37,102 bases of DNA, taken from contig NZ_JAJMLX010000010.1 in NCBI RefSeq assembly GCF_020991325.1, positions 1-37,102 of the forward strand, written 5' to 3'. The stretch comes from Bordetella petrii (GTDB lineage: Bacteria > Pseudomonadota > Gammaproteobacteria > Burkholderiales > Burkholderiaceae_B). Each line of letters opens with the position of its first letter. Position 1 is the stretch's first letter. The position numbers and the translations under genes are program-made. Positions 8,797 to 19,072 of the stretch are shown one piece after another. The notes under the pieces were generated by a model that worked only from the letters and a program-made list of their open reading frames with translations, had not been told where the DNA came from and ran no database searches.

Positions 8797-9258
8797 TCAG
8801 GGGCAGGCGTCCAACGGCAGTTCGGTGGTGCTCTTGATCACTTCCATGGAAAAGCTGGCGCTGACGTCCAGCAGGTCTACGGCTTCGATCAGGCGCTGAT
8901 AAAAGCGGTCGTAGGCCGCCATGTCCTGCACCACCACTTTCAGCAGGTAATCGATGTCGCCCGCCATGCGGTGGAATTCCACCACGTTGGGCAGGGCCAT
9001 GACCGCGCCGATCAGGCTTTGCGTCCATTTGGCGTTGTGCTGGCTGGTCTTGATGGTGACGAATACCGTCAGGTTCAGCCCCACGGCCTTGGGGTCCAGC
9101 AGCACCGCCGTGCGGTCGATGACACCGTCGTCTTTCAGCTTCTGGATACGGCGCCAGCAGGGCGTTACCGACAGGTTCACCTGCTCGGCAATGTCGGCCA
9201 CGGGACGCGTGGCGTCTTTCTGCAGCAGGCTCAGGATCTTGAGATCGGTCTGGTCCAT
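8797..9258 (-). CDS. Lrp/AsnC family transcriptional regulator
   Basis: The 153-residue product has an N-terminal HTH (MDQTDLKILSLLQKDATRP, VADIAEQVNLSVTPCWRRIQKL) and a C-terminal RAM/AsnC ligand-binding domain (VFVTIKTSQHNAKWTQ, MAGDIDYLLKVVVQDMAAYDRF). Length and motifs fit Lrp/AsnC regulators that sense amino acids. It starts 33 bases after the D-amino-acid dehydrogenase-like gene on the same strand, probably as a two-gene unit, so an amino acid handled by that enzyme is a plausible effector. Lrp-type regulators often control such neighbours and themselves; no operator was identified. Confidence 0.92.
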   Translation of the reverse strand: MDQTDLKILSLLQKDATRPVADIAEQVNLSVTPCWRRIQKLKDDGVIDRTAVLLDPKAVGLNLTVFVTIKTSQHNAKWTQSLIGAVMALPNVVEFHRMAGDIDYLLKVVVQDMAAYDRFYQRLIEAVDLLDVSASFSMEVIKSTTELPLDACP

Positions 9259-9291
9259 GGCGTTCCCGGTTGGGCGTTGGGGCGCGGCCCC

Positions 9292-10554
9292 TTAGCGGTA
9301 GCGATCGACCGTCAGGCCGTCCATGTCGATTTCCGGCGTGCGGCCGGCGACGATGTCGGCCACAATCTTGCCCGTTCCGCAGGCCTGCGTCCACCCATTG
9401 GACCCGTGCCCGCAGTCCAGGAACAGATTGGCGTAGCGCGTCCTGCCCAGGATGGCGGGGCCGTCGGGTGTCATGGGCCGCAGCCCGGCCCAGGGCTGCG
9501 CGTCGTCCAGCCCCACGCCTTCCGGAAACCATTCGCGCACCACGCTCTTCAGGAAGGCCACGCGCCCGGGGTCCACGGCCAGGTTGTAGCCCTTCAGTTC
9601 CGCCATGCCGGCGGCCCGCACCCGGTTGCCCAGGCGCGAGATCATGACCTTGTTGTATTCATCCATGATGGCCGCGCGCGGCGCGCGCGCCGGGTCATGG
9701 ATACGGGCAGTGATGGAATAGCCTTTCAGGGGATAGATGGGCAGGGCCAGGCCCAGCGGCCGCAGCAGGAATGGCGTGTGCTGCCCCAGGGCCGCCACAT
9801 AGGCGTCGGCCCGCAGCAGCCCGGCCTGGCCGTCCATTTGTACGCCCTGGATGCGGTCGCCCTCGCGCGGCAAGGCGCGTATGGGCATGCCGTAGCGGAA
9901 TTCCACGCCCTGGCCGGCCAGGTAGGCGGCCAGGCCGGTGCAGAATTTGTGGCTATCGCCCGAACCGTCCAGCGGCAGGTACAGCGCACCCGCGATGGGG
10001 GCCGCGGACGCCGCCAGGGCAGGCTCCAGGCGCCGCGCGCCGGAATCGTCCAGCAATTGCCAGGGCACCTGGTATTCGTCCAGTGCCTGCGTAATGGCGC
10101 CAACGGCCGCCATGTCGGCTTCGCGCCGGAATATCTGCAGCGTGCCGTCTTTGTGATAGTCGAAGTCCAGCGGCAGGCCCGATTCCACCAGCGCCTGCAG
10201 GCAGGCATCGCTGTAGTGGGCCACGCGCTGCATGCGAAGCTTGTTGGCGCGAAACCGCTCGGCGTTGCAGTTGCCCAGCCAGCGCGCCAGCCAGGCCAAT
10301 TTGCGTGGATTGGGCGACAGCGAAAACCGGATGGGCGCCTCGCGCTGCAGGGCCATTTTCAGCACCTTGCCTATCATGCCGGGCGCGGCCCAGGGGCCGG
10401 CAAAGCTGGGGCACAGGCCGCCGGCATTGCCAAAACTGGTTTCCCGCGCGGGCCCCGGCTGGCGATCCAGCACCAGCACCTGGTGGCCGTCGCGCCACAG
10501 ATAATAGGCCGCGGCAATGCCGGCCACCCCCGCTCCCAGTACTGCGACTTTCAT
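9292..10554 (-). CDS. D-amino-acid dehydrogenase-like FAD-dependent oxidoreductase (DadA family)
   Basis: From ATG at 10554 the product is 420 residues. It opens with the FAD Rossmann motif MKVAVLGAGVAGIAAAYYLW and continues into DRQPGPARETSFGNAGGL and the DadA-like PWAAPG; near the C-terminus are WAGLRPMTPDGPAILGRT and DCGHGSNGWTQACGTGKIVADIV, typical of DAO/DadA enzymes. The open frame extends to 10623, but the upstream residues are Arg-rich and the Rossmann fold begins at 10554. The family oxidises D-amino acids to keto acids and passes electrons to the membrane chain. Divergence from the classical DadA motif (GGLCPSFAGPW instead of GQVSPGYASPW) suggests a paralog with another substrate. 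Confidence 0.85.
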   Translation of the reverse strand: MKVAVLGAGVAGIAAAYYLWRDGHQVLVLDRQPGPARETSFGNAGGLCPSFAGPWAAPGMIGKVLKMALQREAPIRFSLSPNPRKLAWLARWLGNCNAERFRANKLRMQRVAHYSDACLQALVESGLPLDFDYHKDGTLQIFRREADMAAVGAITQALDEYQVPWQLLDDSGARRLEPALAASAAPIAGALYLPLDGSGDSHKFCTGLAAYLAGQGVEFRYGMPIRALPREGDRIQGVQMDGQAGLLRADAYVAALGQHTPFLLRPLGLALPIYPLKGYSITARIHDPARAPRAAIMDEYNKVMISRLGNRVRAAGMAELKGYNLAVDPGRVAFLKSVVREWFPEGVGLDDAQPWAGLRPMTPDGPAILGRTRYANLFLDCGHGSNGWTQACGTGKIVADIVAGRTPEIDMDGLTVDRYR

Positions 10555-10709
10555 GCGCGCTCCCGGGCCCCAAGCCCGTGTGCCAAGAGCGCGCATTATG
10601 ACGCGCCTGCGGCGGGCCTGCATAGCGGCAGCCGGCCACGCAAAAATTTTCCAAAGTGCTGGCCGTCAAGCGGCATTTTGGCAAAACCATTCCAGGTCCG
10701 GTCAGTAAC

Positions 10710-11282
10710 ATGAACCGCATGTTGTCCAACGCTAAGTTCGCCCCCATGCCCGCCCTGTCCGTCCGCCACGACGCCCCTGCCTGCCTGGACGCATTGTGCA
10801 ATACCGTGCGTACCGCCCAGCGCAATGCCGCGCGGCACATGCTGGACGAACTGGCCATGGGCGACGCCGATACCCGCGGCATGCTGGCGCACCTGCCCGA
10901 ATCGCTGCGCGCAGGCCGGCCCGATACTTATCTGCGGCACATTGCCTACAGCGACCCCAACGGCAGCTTCACTATTTTTTATCTGGTGTGGCGGCCGGGC
11001 CAGGCATCGCCCGTGCATGGCCATAAAACCTGGTGCACCTATCGCGTGCTGCAGGGCGAACTGCAGGAAACCCACTACCGCTGGGACGCCGCCCACGGCG
11101 TGGCGCTGCCGGCGGGCAACGCGGTGCGCAAGCCCGGCAAGGCCGTGACGGCCACGGCTGGCCTGGAACAGATCCATCGCCTGCACAACGCCAGCGATGG
11201 CATTGCCATCTCATTGCATATTTATGGTGTGGCCCTGGCCGACGCGCAAACAGGCGTCAACCACCTGGTGCAGGCCGCATAG
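10710..11282 (+). CDS. Cysteine dioxygenase family cupin protein
   Basis: The product is about 190 residues from the ATG at 10710; alternative starts are GTG 10656 and ATG 10719 or 10746, and none has a strong ribosome-binding site. Cupin motif 1 is PVHGHKTWCTYRVLQGELQE, with the HGH pair expected to bind Fe(II), and IHRLHNASDGIAISLHIYG supplies the third histidine in the second cupin motif. Family members oxidise cysteine to cysteine sulfinate or, in the bacterial Arg-type, 3-mercaptopropionate. The substrate cannot be assigned without inspecting the substrate-clamp arginine in a structural alignment. It is divergent from the DadA-like gene and converges with the VOC gene with a 6-base gap. 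Confidence 0.8.
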   Translation: MNRMLSNAKFAPMPALSVRHDAPACLDALCNTVRTAQRNAARHMLDELAMGDADTRGMLAHLPESLRAGRPDTYLRHIAYSDPNGSFTIFYLVWRPGQASPVHGHKTWCTYRVLQGELQETHYRWDAAHGVALPAGNAVRKPGKAVTATAGLEQIHRLHNASDGIAISLHIYGVALADAQTGVNHLVQAA

Positions 11283-11288
11283 GCCGGG

Positions 11289-11969
11289 CTACAGGCCCGT
11301 GTCCAGCGCGTAACGCGCGCCGTCGCGGTTTTCCAGCACCAGCGCCGACAATACGGGCTGCGTCGCATTGGCGTCTTGCGTGACATGCAAGCGCAAATTG
11401 CCCAGCGGCACATCCCAGCCGCCGTCCGCTGCCTCGGCCGCCACGTCGGCCACCACGCCCAGCCGCTGCGCCACCGCTCGCGCGTCGGCCGCCCTGGCCT
11501 CGATGCGATCAATGCGCAGCGCGCCGTTGGGGTGCTGCATCAATGCCGGCTGCCACACGCATTCCGGTGTGAGGTGGCGGCAAAAATACATGCGCATGCC
11601 GGGTATCGGCTGTTCGGCAAAGCGCACGGCATGAAAGCGGGCCTGTACCTCGCGGCCATCGACCAGCGCCGGACGGGTCAGCTCGGAAACCGGATTGACG
11701 GCGAACCCCGCGTCGCGCAAGCGCCGATAGGTGCCCTCGGCGTCATCGGTGCGAAACACCAAGGCTTCCAGGCCGAAGGGGGAATCGGCGATTTCCTTGC
11801 GTGCGGGCGGCGCGCCCGGCGGCCAGCCCAATAATTCGACATAGGTGCCGTCCAGCACGATCAGGCGGTTGCACGACCCCAGGTTGTGCACCGCCTTGTC
11901 GCTCAGGTGGAAGCCCTGCCGTTCGTAGTGCGGCGCCAGTTCATCGAGCCGGTCGCGCACCATGACCAC
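11289..11969 (-). CDS. Glyoxalase-like (VOC superfamily) protein, start uncertain
   Basis: The conserved part begins TEFDHAVVMVRDRLDELAPHYERQGF and continues HNLGSCNRLIVLDGTYVELLGWPPG, EALVFRTDDAEGTYRRLRDAGF and FCRHLTPECVWQPALMQHPNGA, which fits a glyoxalase-like VOC fold. The frame is open up to an ATG at 12143, but that would overlap secA and translate the GC-rich hairpin repeat at 12034-12120, which is implausible. Between the repeat and the first conserved residue there is no in-frame ATG, GTG or TTG. The GTG at 11969 and ATG at 11963 fall inside the first beta strand. The start is either non-canonical or has been lost by mutation. The substrate is unknown. Confidence 0.6.
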   Translation of the reverse strand: MVMVRDRLDELAPHYERQGFHLSDKAVHNLGSCNRLIVLDGTYVELLGWPPGAPPARKEIADSPFGLEALVFRTDDAEGTYRRLRDAGFAVNPVSELTRPALVDGREVQARFHAVRFAEQPIPGMRMYFCRHLTPECVWQPALMQHPNGALRIDRIEARAADARAVAQRLGVVADVAAEAADGGWDVPLGNLRLHVTQDANATQPVLSALVLENRDGARYALDTGL

Positions 11970-12033
11970 CGCATGGTCGAATTCGGTGCGCGTAGCGCTT
12001 TGCGACTCGCCCGGGCCGGAAACAGATGCTGCC

Positions 12034-12120
12034 GGACCGGGGACGCCGCGGAGCCGGCTTTGCCGGTCCGCCTGCGTCGCCCCCCCGGGGGGGAAGCGCG
12101 CAGCGCTTCGGGGGGGGGCT
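12034..12120. repeat. GC-rich multi-hairpin intergenic repeat element (REP-like)
   Basis: Directly after the secA stop lie several inverted repeats: GAAGCGC/GCGCTTC (12093-12109), a run of seven C then seven G (12080-12093), CCGGC-TTT-GCCGG (12054-12066) and GGACCGG/CCGGTCC (12034-12040 with 12063-12069). Elements of this composition recur at gene ends in Bordetella and relatives, which is family knowledge rather than something shown here. It probably acts as an mRNA 3'-end or attenuator structure for secA. Confidence 0.6.
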
Positions 12121-12121
12121 T

Positions 12122-14866
<2,745 letters not shown>

Positions 14867-15028
14867 GCGTGTCGGTGGGCGGCGCCGGTGGCGCCCCGCC
14901 CCAAAAGGCCGGGCTCCGCGCGGCGCGGATTGTTATCTGGTTGAGCGGTCGGTACCGCCGGGAAACAATCGAGTTTAACGCACCTGCGGCGCATCGGCCC
15001 GGCGAACCGCAAATGTCCGCGAACCGGG

Positions 15029-16027
15029 CTATTGGGTAACCGCCACGCCCGCCGCGGCATCGGCCGCCTTGGCCACCACCGGAGGCCGCGCCTCGGGCGA
15101 TTGCAGGAACAGGCGGGGATCCAGCGGCTGGCCCGCCAGGCGCACCTCGAAATGCAGGTGCGGGCCCGTCGACCTTCCAGTGGACCCCACGCGGGCGATT
15201 TCCTGGCCGCGCCCGACCAGGTCGCCGGGTTTGACCAGCAGCTTGGAAGCATGCGCGTAGCGGGTGATCAGGCCATCGCCGTGGTCGATCTCGACCGTAT
15301 TGCCGTAGCCGGCCAGATAACTGGCTTCCAGCACCACGCCGCCCGATGCCGCCAGGATGGGCGTACCCGAAGGGGCGGCGAAATCCAGCCCCTCGTGCAT
15401 CGCGTACCGGTGCGTCACCGGATTGCGCCGCCAGCCATAAGACGAGCTAAGGTAGGGGTACTCGGTAACCGGCATGGTGGACGGCAGGCGTGCCTGGTCG
15501 GCCGAACGGCGTGTCAGCGCCACGTCCAGCATGCGCAGGTTGTCCGTCTGGTGGGCTAGCCGGGCCTGCAGTTCATCGAGCTGGCGGCCCAGCACTTCGG
15601 CGGATTCGGCCGAAGGCGGCTGGCGGTCGGTGAACAGGTCGTCCATGACCTGCCCGGCCTGGGCCGGCGCCTTGATCTCGGCGGCCAGTTCCGGGTCGGT
15701 GTAGGCCACGCCCGCCACCTGGGCCACGCGGCGGCCCAGGCCGTCTATGCCCACCAGCTTGGCCTGCAGTTCGCCCACCTTGGCCGCCAGCAAGCCCACG
15801 TTTTCGCGTACGAAGGCGGCTTCGCGTGCCGGCTGGCCGTCCTGGGCGTAGGTGCCCCAATCTACCGAATACGCCGGCGGGGCAACAGGAGTAAGGTAAC
15901 GCTGTACGGTGGCGCCCACCAACGCCGCGGTGGCCACCACGGCGGCCACCAGCAGGCCCAGGCGCGTGCCGCCCAGGGCCACTTGGCCGGGCTGCCCGTC
16001 GCGGGCGTGCATAATCACGATTTTCAA
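15029..16027 (-). CDS. M23 family metallopeptidase, membrane-anchored
   Basis: The protein has an N-terminal membrane segment (GLLVAAVVATAALVGATVQRYL), a helical region probably forming coiled coil (EVLGRQLDELQARLAHQTDNLR) and a C-terminal LytM/M23 domain. Metal ligands are visible as MHEGLDFAAPSGTP (HxxxD) and GRSTGPHLHFEV (HxH). I prefer TTG at 16027 (MKIVIMHARDGQ), 8 bases after AGGA; ATG at 16012 is possible. The open frame reaches 16081, but that start would overlap dciA. The family hydrolyses peptidoglycan cross-bridges or acts as a regulator of amidases. Placement between secA and dciA is conserved in proteobacteria; the exact target is unknown. Confidence 0.88.
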   Translation of the reverse strand: MKIVIMHARDGQPGQVALGGTRLGLLVAAVVATAALVGATVQRYLTPVAPPAYSVDWGTYAQDGQPAREAAFVRENVGLLAAKVGELQAKLVGIDGLGRRVAQVAGVAYTDPELAAEIKAPAQAGQVMDDLFTDRQPPSAESAEVLGRQLDELQARLAHQTDNLRMLDVALTRRSADQARLPSTMPVTEYPYLSSSYGWRRNPVTHRYAMHEGLDFAAPSGTPILAASGGVVLEASYLAGYGNTVEIDHGDGLITRYAHASKLLVKPGDLVGRGQEIARVGSTGRSTGPHLHFEVRLAGQPLDPRLFLQSPEARPPVVAKAADAAAGVAVTQ

Positions 16028-16053
16028 GGTACGTATCCTGTTATCAAGCTGGC

Positions 16054-16545
16054 ATGAACAGACCTGCTTCACACCGCTCACGTTCTTCCGCCAGCCGGCG
16101 GGGGGAAAACACCGCGCTGGGATGGCTGGGTCATGATGCGCGCGGCGCCGGAGTTCTGGCGACGGCGCGCACCCATTTACAAATACAGCGTGCCGTGGCC
16201 GCAGTGCTGCCGCCAGCGCTGGGCGCCGTGTGTGTGGTTGCCAAACTGGAAAGCCAGCGCCTGCAACTTGCGGTGCCCGGCGCCGCCCATGCGGCCAAGC
16301 TCAGGCAATTGGCCCCACGGATCGCACAGGCACTCAACGCCCAAGGCTGGAACCTTAACGAAATTGCCGTCCGGGTTCAAGCGGGAATGCCCAAACCCGG
16401 GGCAAAAGCGCCCCGTCCGCCCAAGGAAGCCCAACCCCTGGGCGACAGCGCCCTGGGAGCCTTTGAAACCCTGCAGGAAAATTTGCGGCCAGGGCCCCTG
16501 GCCGATGCGGTGGCCAGGCTGCTGGCCCACCACAAGAAAGGCTAG
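16054..16545 (+). CDS. dciA: DciA-like replicative helicase loader (DUF721)
   Basis: The 163-residue product has a DUF721-type core in the middle (HLQIQRAVAAVLPPALGAVCVVAKLESQRLQLAVPGAAHAAKLRQLAPRIAQAL), matching DciA, the widespread loader of DnaB helicase in bacteria lacking DnaC, followed by a basic, Pro-rich stretch and a short C-terminal helix. The gene sits in a divergent pocket with the M23 peptidase (26 bases) and converges with lpxC (7 bases), the same neighbourhood as the Pseudomonas ortholog. The first 30 residues are Arg/Ser-rich and poorly conserved, so the real start may be further in. The call rests on core pattern and synteny. Confidence 0.78.
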   Translation: MNRPASHRSRSSASRRGENTALGWLGHDARGAGVLATARTHLQIQRAVAAVLPPALGAVCVVAKLESQRLQLAVPGAAHAAKLRQLAPRIAQALNAQGWNLNEIAVRVQAGMPKPGAKAPRPPKEAQPLGDSALGAFETLQENLRPGPLADAVARLLAHHKKG

Positions 16546-16552
16546 CCTGGCG

Positions 16553-17476
16553 TCAAGCCAGCTTCCATTCGTGGCGGAACGCCTGCGGCGCGTCGGCCTG
16601 CGATTCGTAGGTAACCAGTTCCCAGGCGTCTTGCTGTTCCAGCAGCGCGCGGGCCAGCTGGTTATTGAGGCCGTGGCCGGACTTGCAGGCCACGTAACGC
16701 GCCACCAGCGGCTTGCCCAACAGATACAGGTCGCCGATGGCGTCCAGGATCTTGTGCTTGACGAATTCGTCGTCGTAGCGCAGGCCGTCGCTGTTCAGCA
16801 CCCGGTATTCGTCCATGACGATGGCGTTGTCCAGACTGCCGCCACGGGCCAGGCCCATGGATCGCAGGGCCTCGACTTCGTTGACGAAGCCAAAGGTGCG
16901 CGCGCGGGCGATTTCGCGCACGTATGAATGCGTGGCGAAATCGATTTCGGCGAAATTCGCCGTGGAATCGATGGCCGGATGACGGAAGTCGATGGAAAAC
17001 GCCAGCGAAAAGCCATCGTGCGGTTCCAGGCGGGCCCACTTCAGGCTGCGGCCCTCGCCCTCGCGGATTTCCACGGGCTTGAGCACCTTGATGAACTGCT
17101 TGGGCGCGTTCTGTTCCACTATGCCGGCCGAGCGCAACAAGTACACGAACGTGGCGGCGCTGCCGTCCATGATGGGCACTTCTTCGGCGGTAAGGTCGAC
17201 GTGCAGGTTGTCGATACCCAGGCCCGCCAGCGCGGACATCAGGTGTTCGACCGTGGAAACGCGCACATCGCCCTTTTGCAGCACCGAGGCCATGCGCGTG
17301 TCGCCCACGCCCAGGGCCTGTGCGGGAAGGTCGACGACCTGCGGCAGGTCGACGCGATGGAAAACAATGCCCGTATTGGCTTCGGCAGGACGCAGGGTGA
17401 GCTCGACCCGGCGCCCGGAATGGACGCCTACGCCAGTGGTACGGACGAGGTTCTGAATGCTGCGTTGTCGAAACAT
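16553..17476 (-). CDS. lpxC: UDP-3-O-acyl-N-acetylglucosamine deacetylase
   Basis: The product is 307 residues from ATG 17476 ([21 protein letters not shown]), the conserved LpxC N-terminus; the open frame above it adds only ten unlikely residues. The zinc ligands are visible in [21 protein letters not shown] and [16 protein letters not shown] (the H-x3-D pair). LpxC commits UDP-acyl-GlcNAc to lipid A synthesis in the cytoplasm. It is the last gene of the dcw-linked series on this strand, 228 bases after ftsZ, with its own candidate -10 and a hairpin cluster separating it from ftsZ. No ribosome-binding site is obvious. Confidence 0.97.
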   Translation of the reverse strand: MFRQRSIQNLVRTTGVGVHSGRRVELTLRPAEANTGIVFHRVDLPQVVDLPAQALGVGDTRMASVLQKGDVRVSTVEHLMSALAGLGIDNLHVDLTAEEVPIMDGSAATFVYLLRSAGIVEQNAPKQFIKVLKPVEIREGEGRSLKWARLEPHDGFSLAFSIDFRHPAIDSTANFAEIDFATHSYVREIARARTFGFVNEVEALRSMGLARGGSLDNAIVMDEYRVLNSDGLRYDDEFVKHKILDAIGDLYLLGKPLVARYVACKSGHGLNNQLARALLEQQDAWELVTYESQADAPQAFRHEWKLA

Positions 17477-17536
17477 GGGATGGGAATCAAGAGCCTGCGC
17501 CGGCAAATATCAATGAAATCACCGGCATAAGTGCTT

Positions 17537-17542
17537 ATTGTA
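17537..17542 (-). promoter_or_regulatory. Candidate -10 of an lpxC promoter
   Basis: TACAAT lies about 60 bases above the lpxC start. A -35 at 17 bases would read TGGCGT, which is weak. A separate lpxC promoter is expected because three hairpins intervene after ftsZ. Confidence is low. Confidence 0.35.
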
Positions 17543-17604
17543 ACCTCGGCGCAAGTTCCACGCCATCTGCGTGAAACATTTGCCGACATATCTGTCCCCT
17601 TTAT

Positions 17605-17693
17605 GGGCGGCGCGAGCGCGCGCCGCCCCGCGTCCGGCCCGCCTTGGGGAAGGCGGGCCGGCGCCGAGGGAGTCGGGCCGGTTCCCCGGCCCG
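17605..17693. repeat. Three tandem perfect GC hairpins between ftsZ and lpxC
   Basis: Starting 12 bases after the ftsZ stop on its strand, the transcript meets stem CGGGCCGG/CCGGCCCG with a 4-base loop (17674-17693), then a 12-bp stem CCGGCCCGCCTT/AAGGCGGGCCGG (17634-17661, loop of four identical bases), then a 10-bp stem GGGCGGCGCG/CGCGCCGCCC (17605-17628). All three are perfect and have 4-base loops. No U-tract follows on the minus strand, so this is an mRNA-stabilising or Rho-related 3' structure rather than a standard intrinsic terminator. Confidence 0.7.
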
Positions 17694-17704
17694 GTACTGC
17701 TACA

Positions 17705-18886
17705 TCAGTCCGCCTGCTTGCGCAGGAAGGCCGGGATGTCGAAATGATCCATACCCGAGCTTTCCAGAGCACGCACCTGGGCCGACGCCTGGGTGCGCGG
17801 GTTGCGCATCACCGACGGCATGTCCAGGTTGCGGTAGTCGCCAGGCTGGCCGCCCATCCCGCCCAGGGGCAGGTTGTCGGTACCCGTGCGCAGCGCTTCC
17901 GCGGCGTTCTGCACCAGTTGCGGACGCGCGGCGGCGCGGCCCAGGCCGGTGGCCACCACGGTTACCCGCAGGCTGTCGCCCATGGCTTCGTCGTAGGCGG
18001 TGCCGAAGATCACGGTGGCGTCGTCCGAAGCATAGCTACGGATCGTTTCCATGATTTCGCGCGTTTCGCGCATCTTCAGCGTGCGGCTGGCGGTAATGTT
18101 CACCAGCACGCCGCGGGCGCCGTTCAGGTCCACGCCTTCCAGCAGCGGGCATGCGATGGCCTGTTCGGCCGCCACGCGGGCGCGGTCGGCGCCGCTGGCG
18201 GTGGCCGTGCCCATCATGGCCTGGCCCTGCTCGCCCATGATCGTCTTGACGTCTTCGAAGTCAACGTTCACGTTGCCCTCGACGTTGATGATCTCGGCGA
18301 TACCGGCGCACGCATTGTGCAGGATGTCGTCGGCGGACCGGAAGCAGTCTTCCTGCGTGGCGTCCTCGTCCATCAGTTCATACAGGTTCTCGTTGAGAAC
18401 CACGATGAGCGAATGCACGTGCTTGGCCAGCTCGCCGATGCCGTCCTCGGCCATCTTCAGGCGCTTATTGCCTTCGAAGACGAAGGGCTTGGTCACCACC
18501 CCCACGGTCAGGATGCCCAGTTCCTTGGCCACTTCGGCCACCACCGGGCCCGCGCCCGTACCGGTGCCACCACCCATGCCGGCGGTAATGAACACCATGT
18601 GCGCGCCGTTCAGGGCCGAACGGATTTCTTCCCGGGCAGTTTCCGCCGAAGCGCGGCCCTGTTCAGGCTTGGCGCCGGCGCCAAGGCCGGTACGGCCCAG
18701 GCGGATCTGCACCGGTGCATTGGTCGCCGCCAGCGCCTGCGCATCGGTATTGGCGCAGATGAAATCCACGCCGTGCACTCCGTTGCGGATCATGTGCGCG
18801 ACGGCGTTGCCGCCCGCGCCCCCAACACCCACGACCTTGATAACGGTCCCTTTGGTGTTGTTTTCAAGCATCTCAAAGTTCATCAT
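17705..18886 (-). CDS. ftsZ: Cell division GTPase FtsZ
   Basis: The product is 393 residues from ATG 18886 (a second ATG follows directly at 18883), preceded by GAGGGAG. The signature GTP-binding loop GGGTGTGAGPVVAEVAKELG is present, as are KVVGVGGAGGNAV at the N-terminus, the T7 loop NVDFEDVKTIMG and the C-terminal partner-binding peptide DIPAFLRKQ, which binds FtsA and other division proteins. The polymer forms the Z-ring. It is separated from ftsA by 186 bases, unlike the overlapping genes above, and from lpxC by the hairpin cluster, so it can have its own mRNA ends. Confidence 0.98.
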   Translation of the reverse strand: MMNFEMLENNTKGTVIKVVGVGGAGGNAVAHMIRNGVHGVDFICANTDAQALAATNAPVQIRLGRTGLGAGAKPEQGRASAETAREEIRSALNGAHMVFITAGMGGGTGTGAGPVVAEVAKELGILTVGVVTKPFVFEGNKRLKMAEDGIGELAKHVHSLIVVLNENLYELMDEDATQEDCFRSADDILHNACAGIAEIINVEGNVNVDFEDVKTIMGEQGQAMMGTATASGADRARVAAEQAIACPLLEGVDLNGARGVLVNITASRTLKMRETREIMETIRSYASDDATVIFGTAYDEAMGDSLRVTVVATGLGRAAARPQLVQNAAEALRTGTDNLPLGGMGGQPGDYRNLDMPSVMRNPRTQASAQVRALESSGMDHFDIPAFLRKQAD

Positions 18887-18908
18887 GATGACTCCCTCAC
18901 AAGTCTGA

Positions 18909-18951
18909 ATTTGCAAATCACAAAAATTCCCCAACAACCTATCTTTTGTGA
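18909..18951. promoter_or_regulatory. Inverted repeats in the ftsZ leader
   Basis: TCACAAAA (18918-18925) and TTTTGTGA (18944-18951) form an 8-bp perfect inverted repeat with an 18-base centre, 30-65 bases above the ftsZ start. The adjacent ATTTGCAAAT (18909-18918) is a perfect 10-bp palindrome. The AT-rich patch contrasts with the GC-rich surroundings and could hold an ftsZ promoter or operator, or fold in the mRNA leader. The regulator is unknown. Confidence 0.45.
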
Positions 18952-19072
18952 ATCGCCTCAAAGCCGACGCCGGCCGGATGGTCCGCAACGGGTTTGAAAC
19001 GTCTCCCCATTCGGCCCGTCCCGCCCTTGCGGGTGGAACGAGCCAGGAGCAGGCCCCAGTCTGCCCCCTTGA

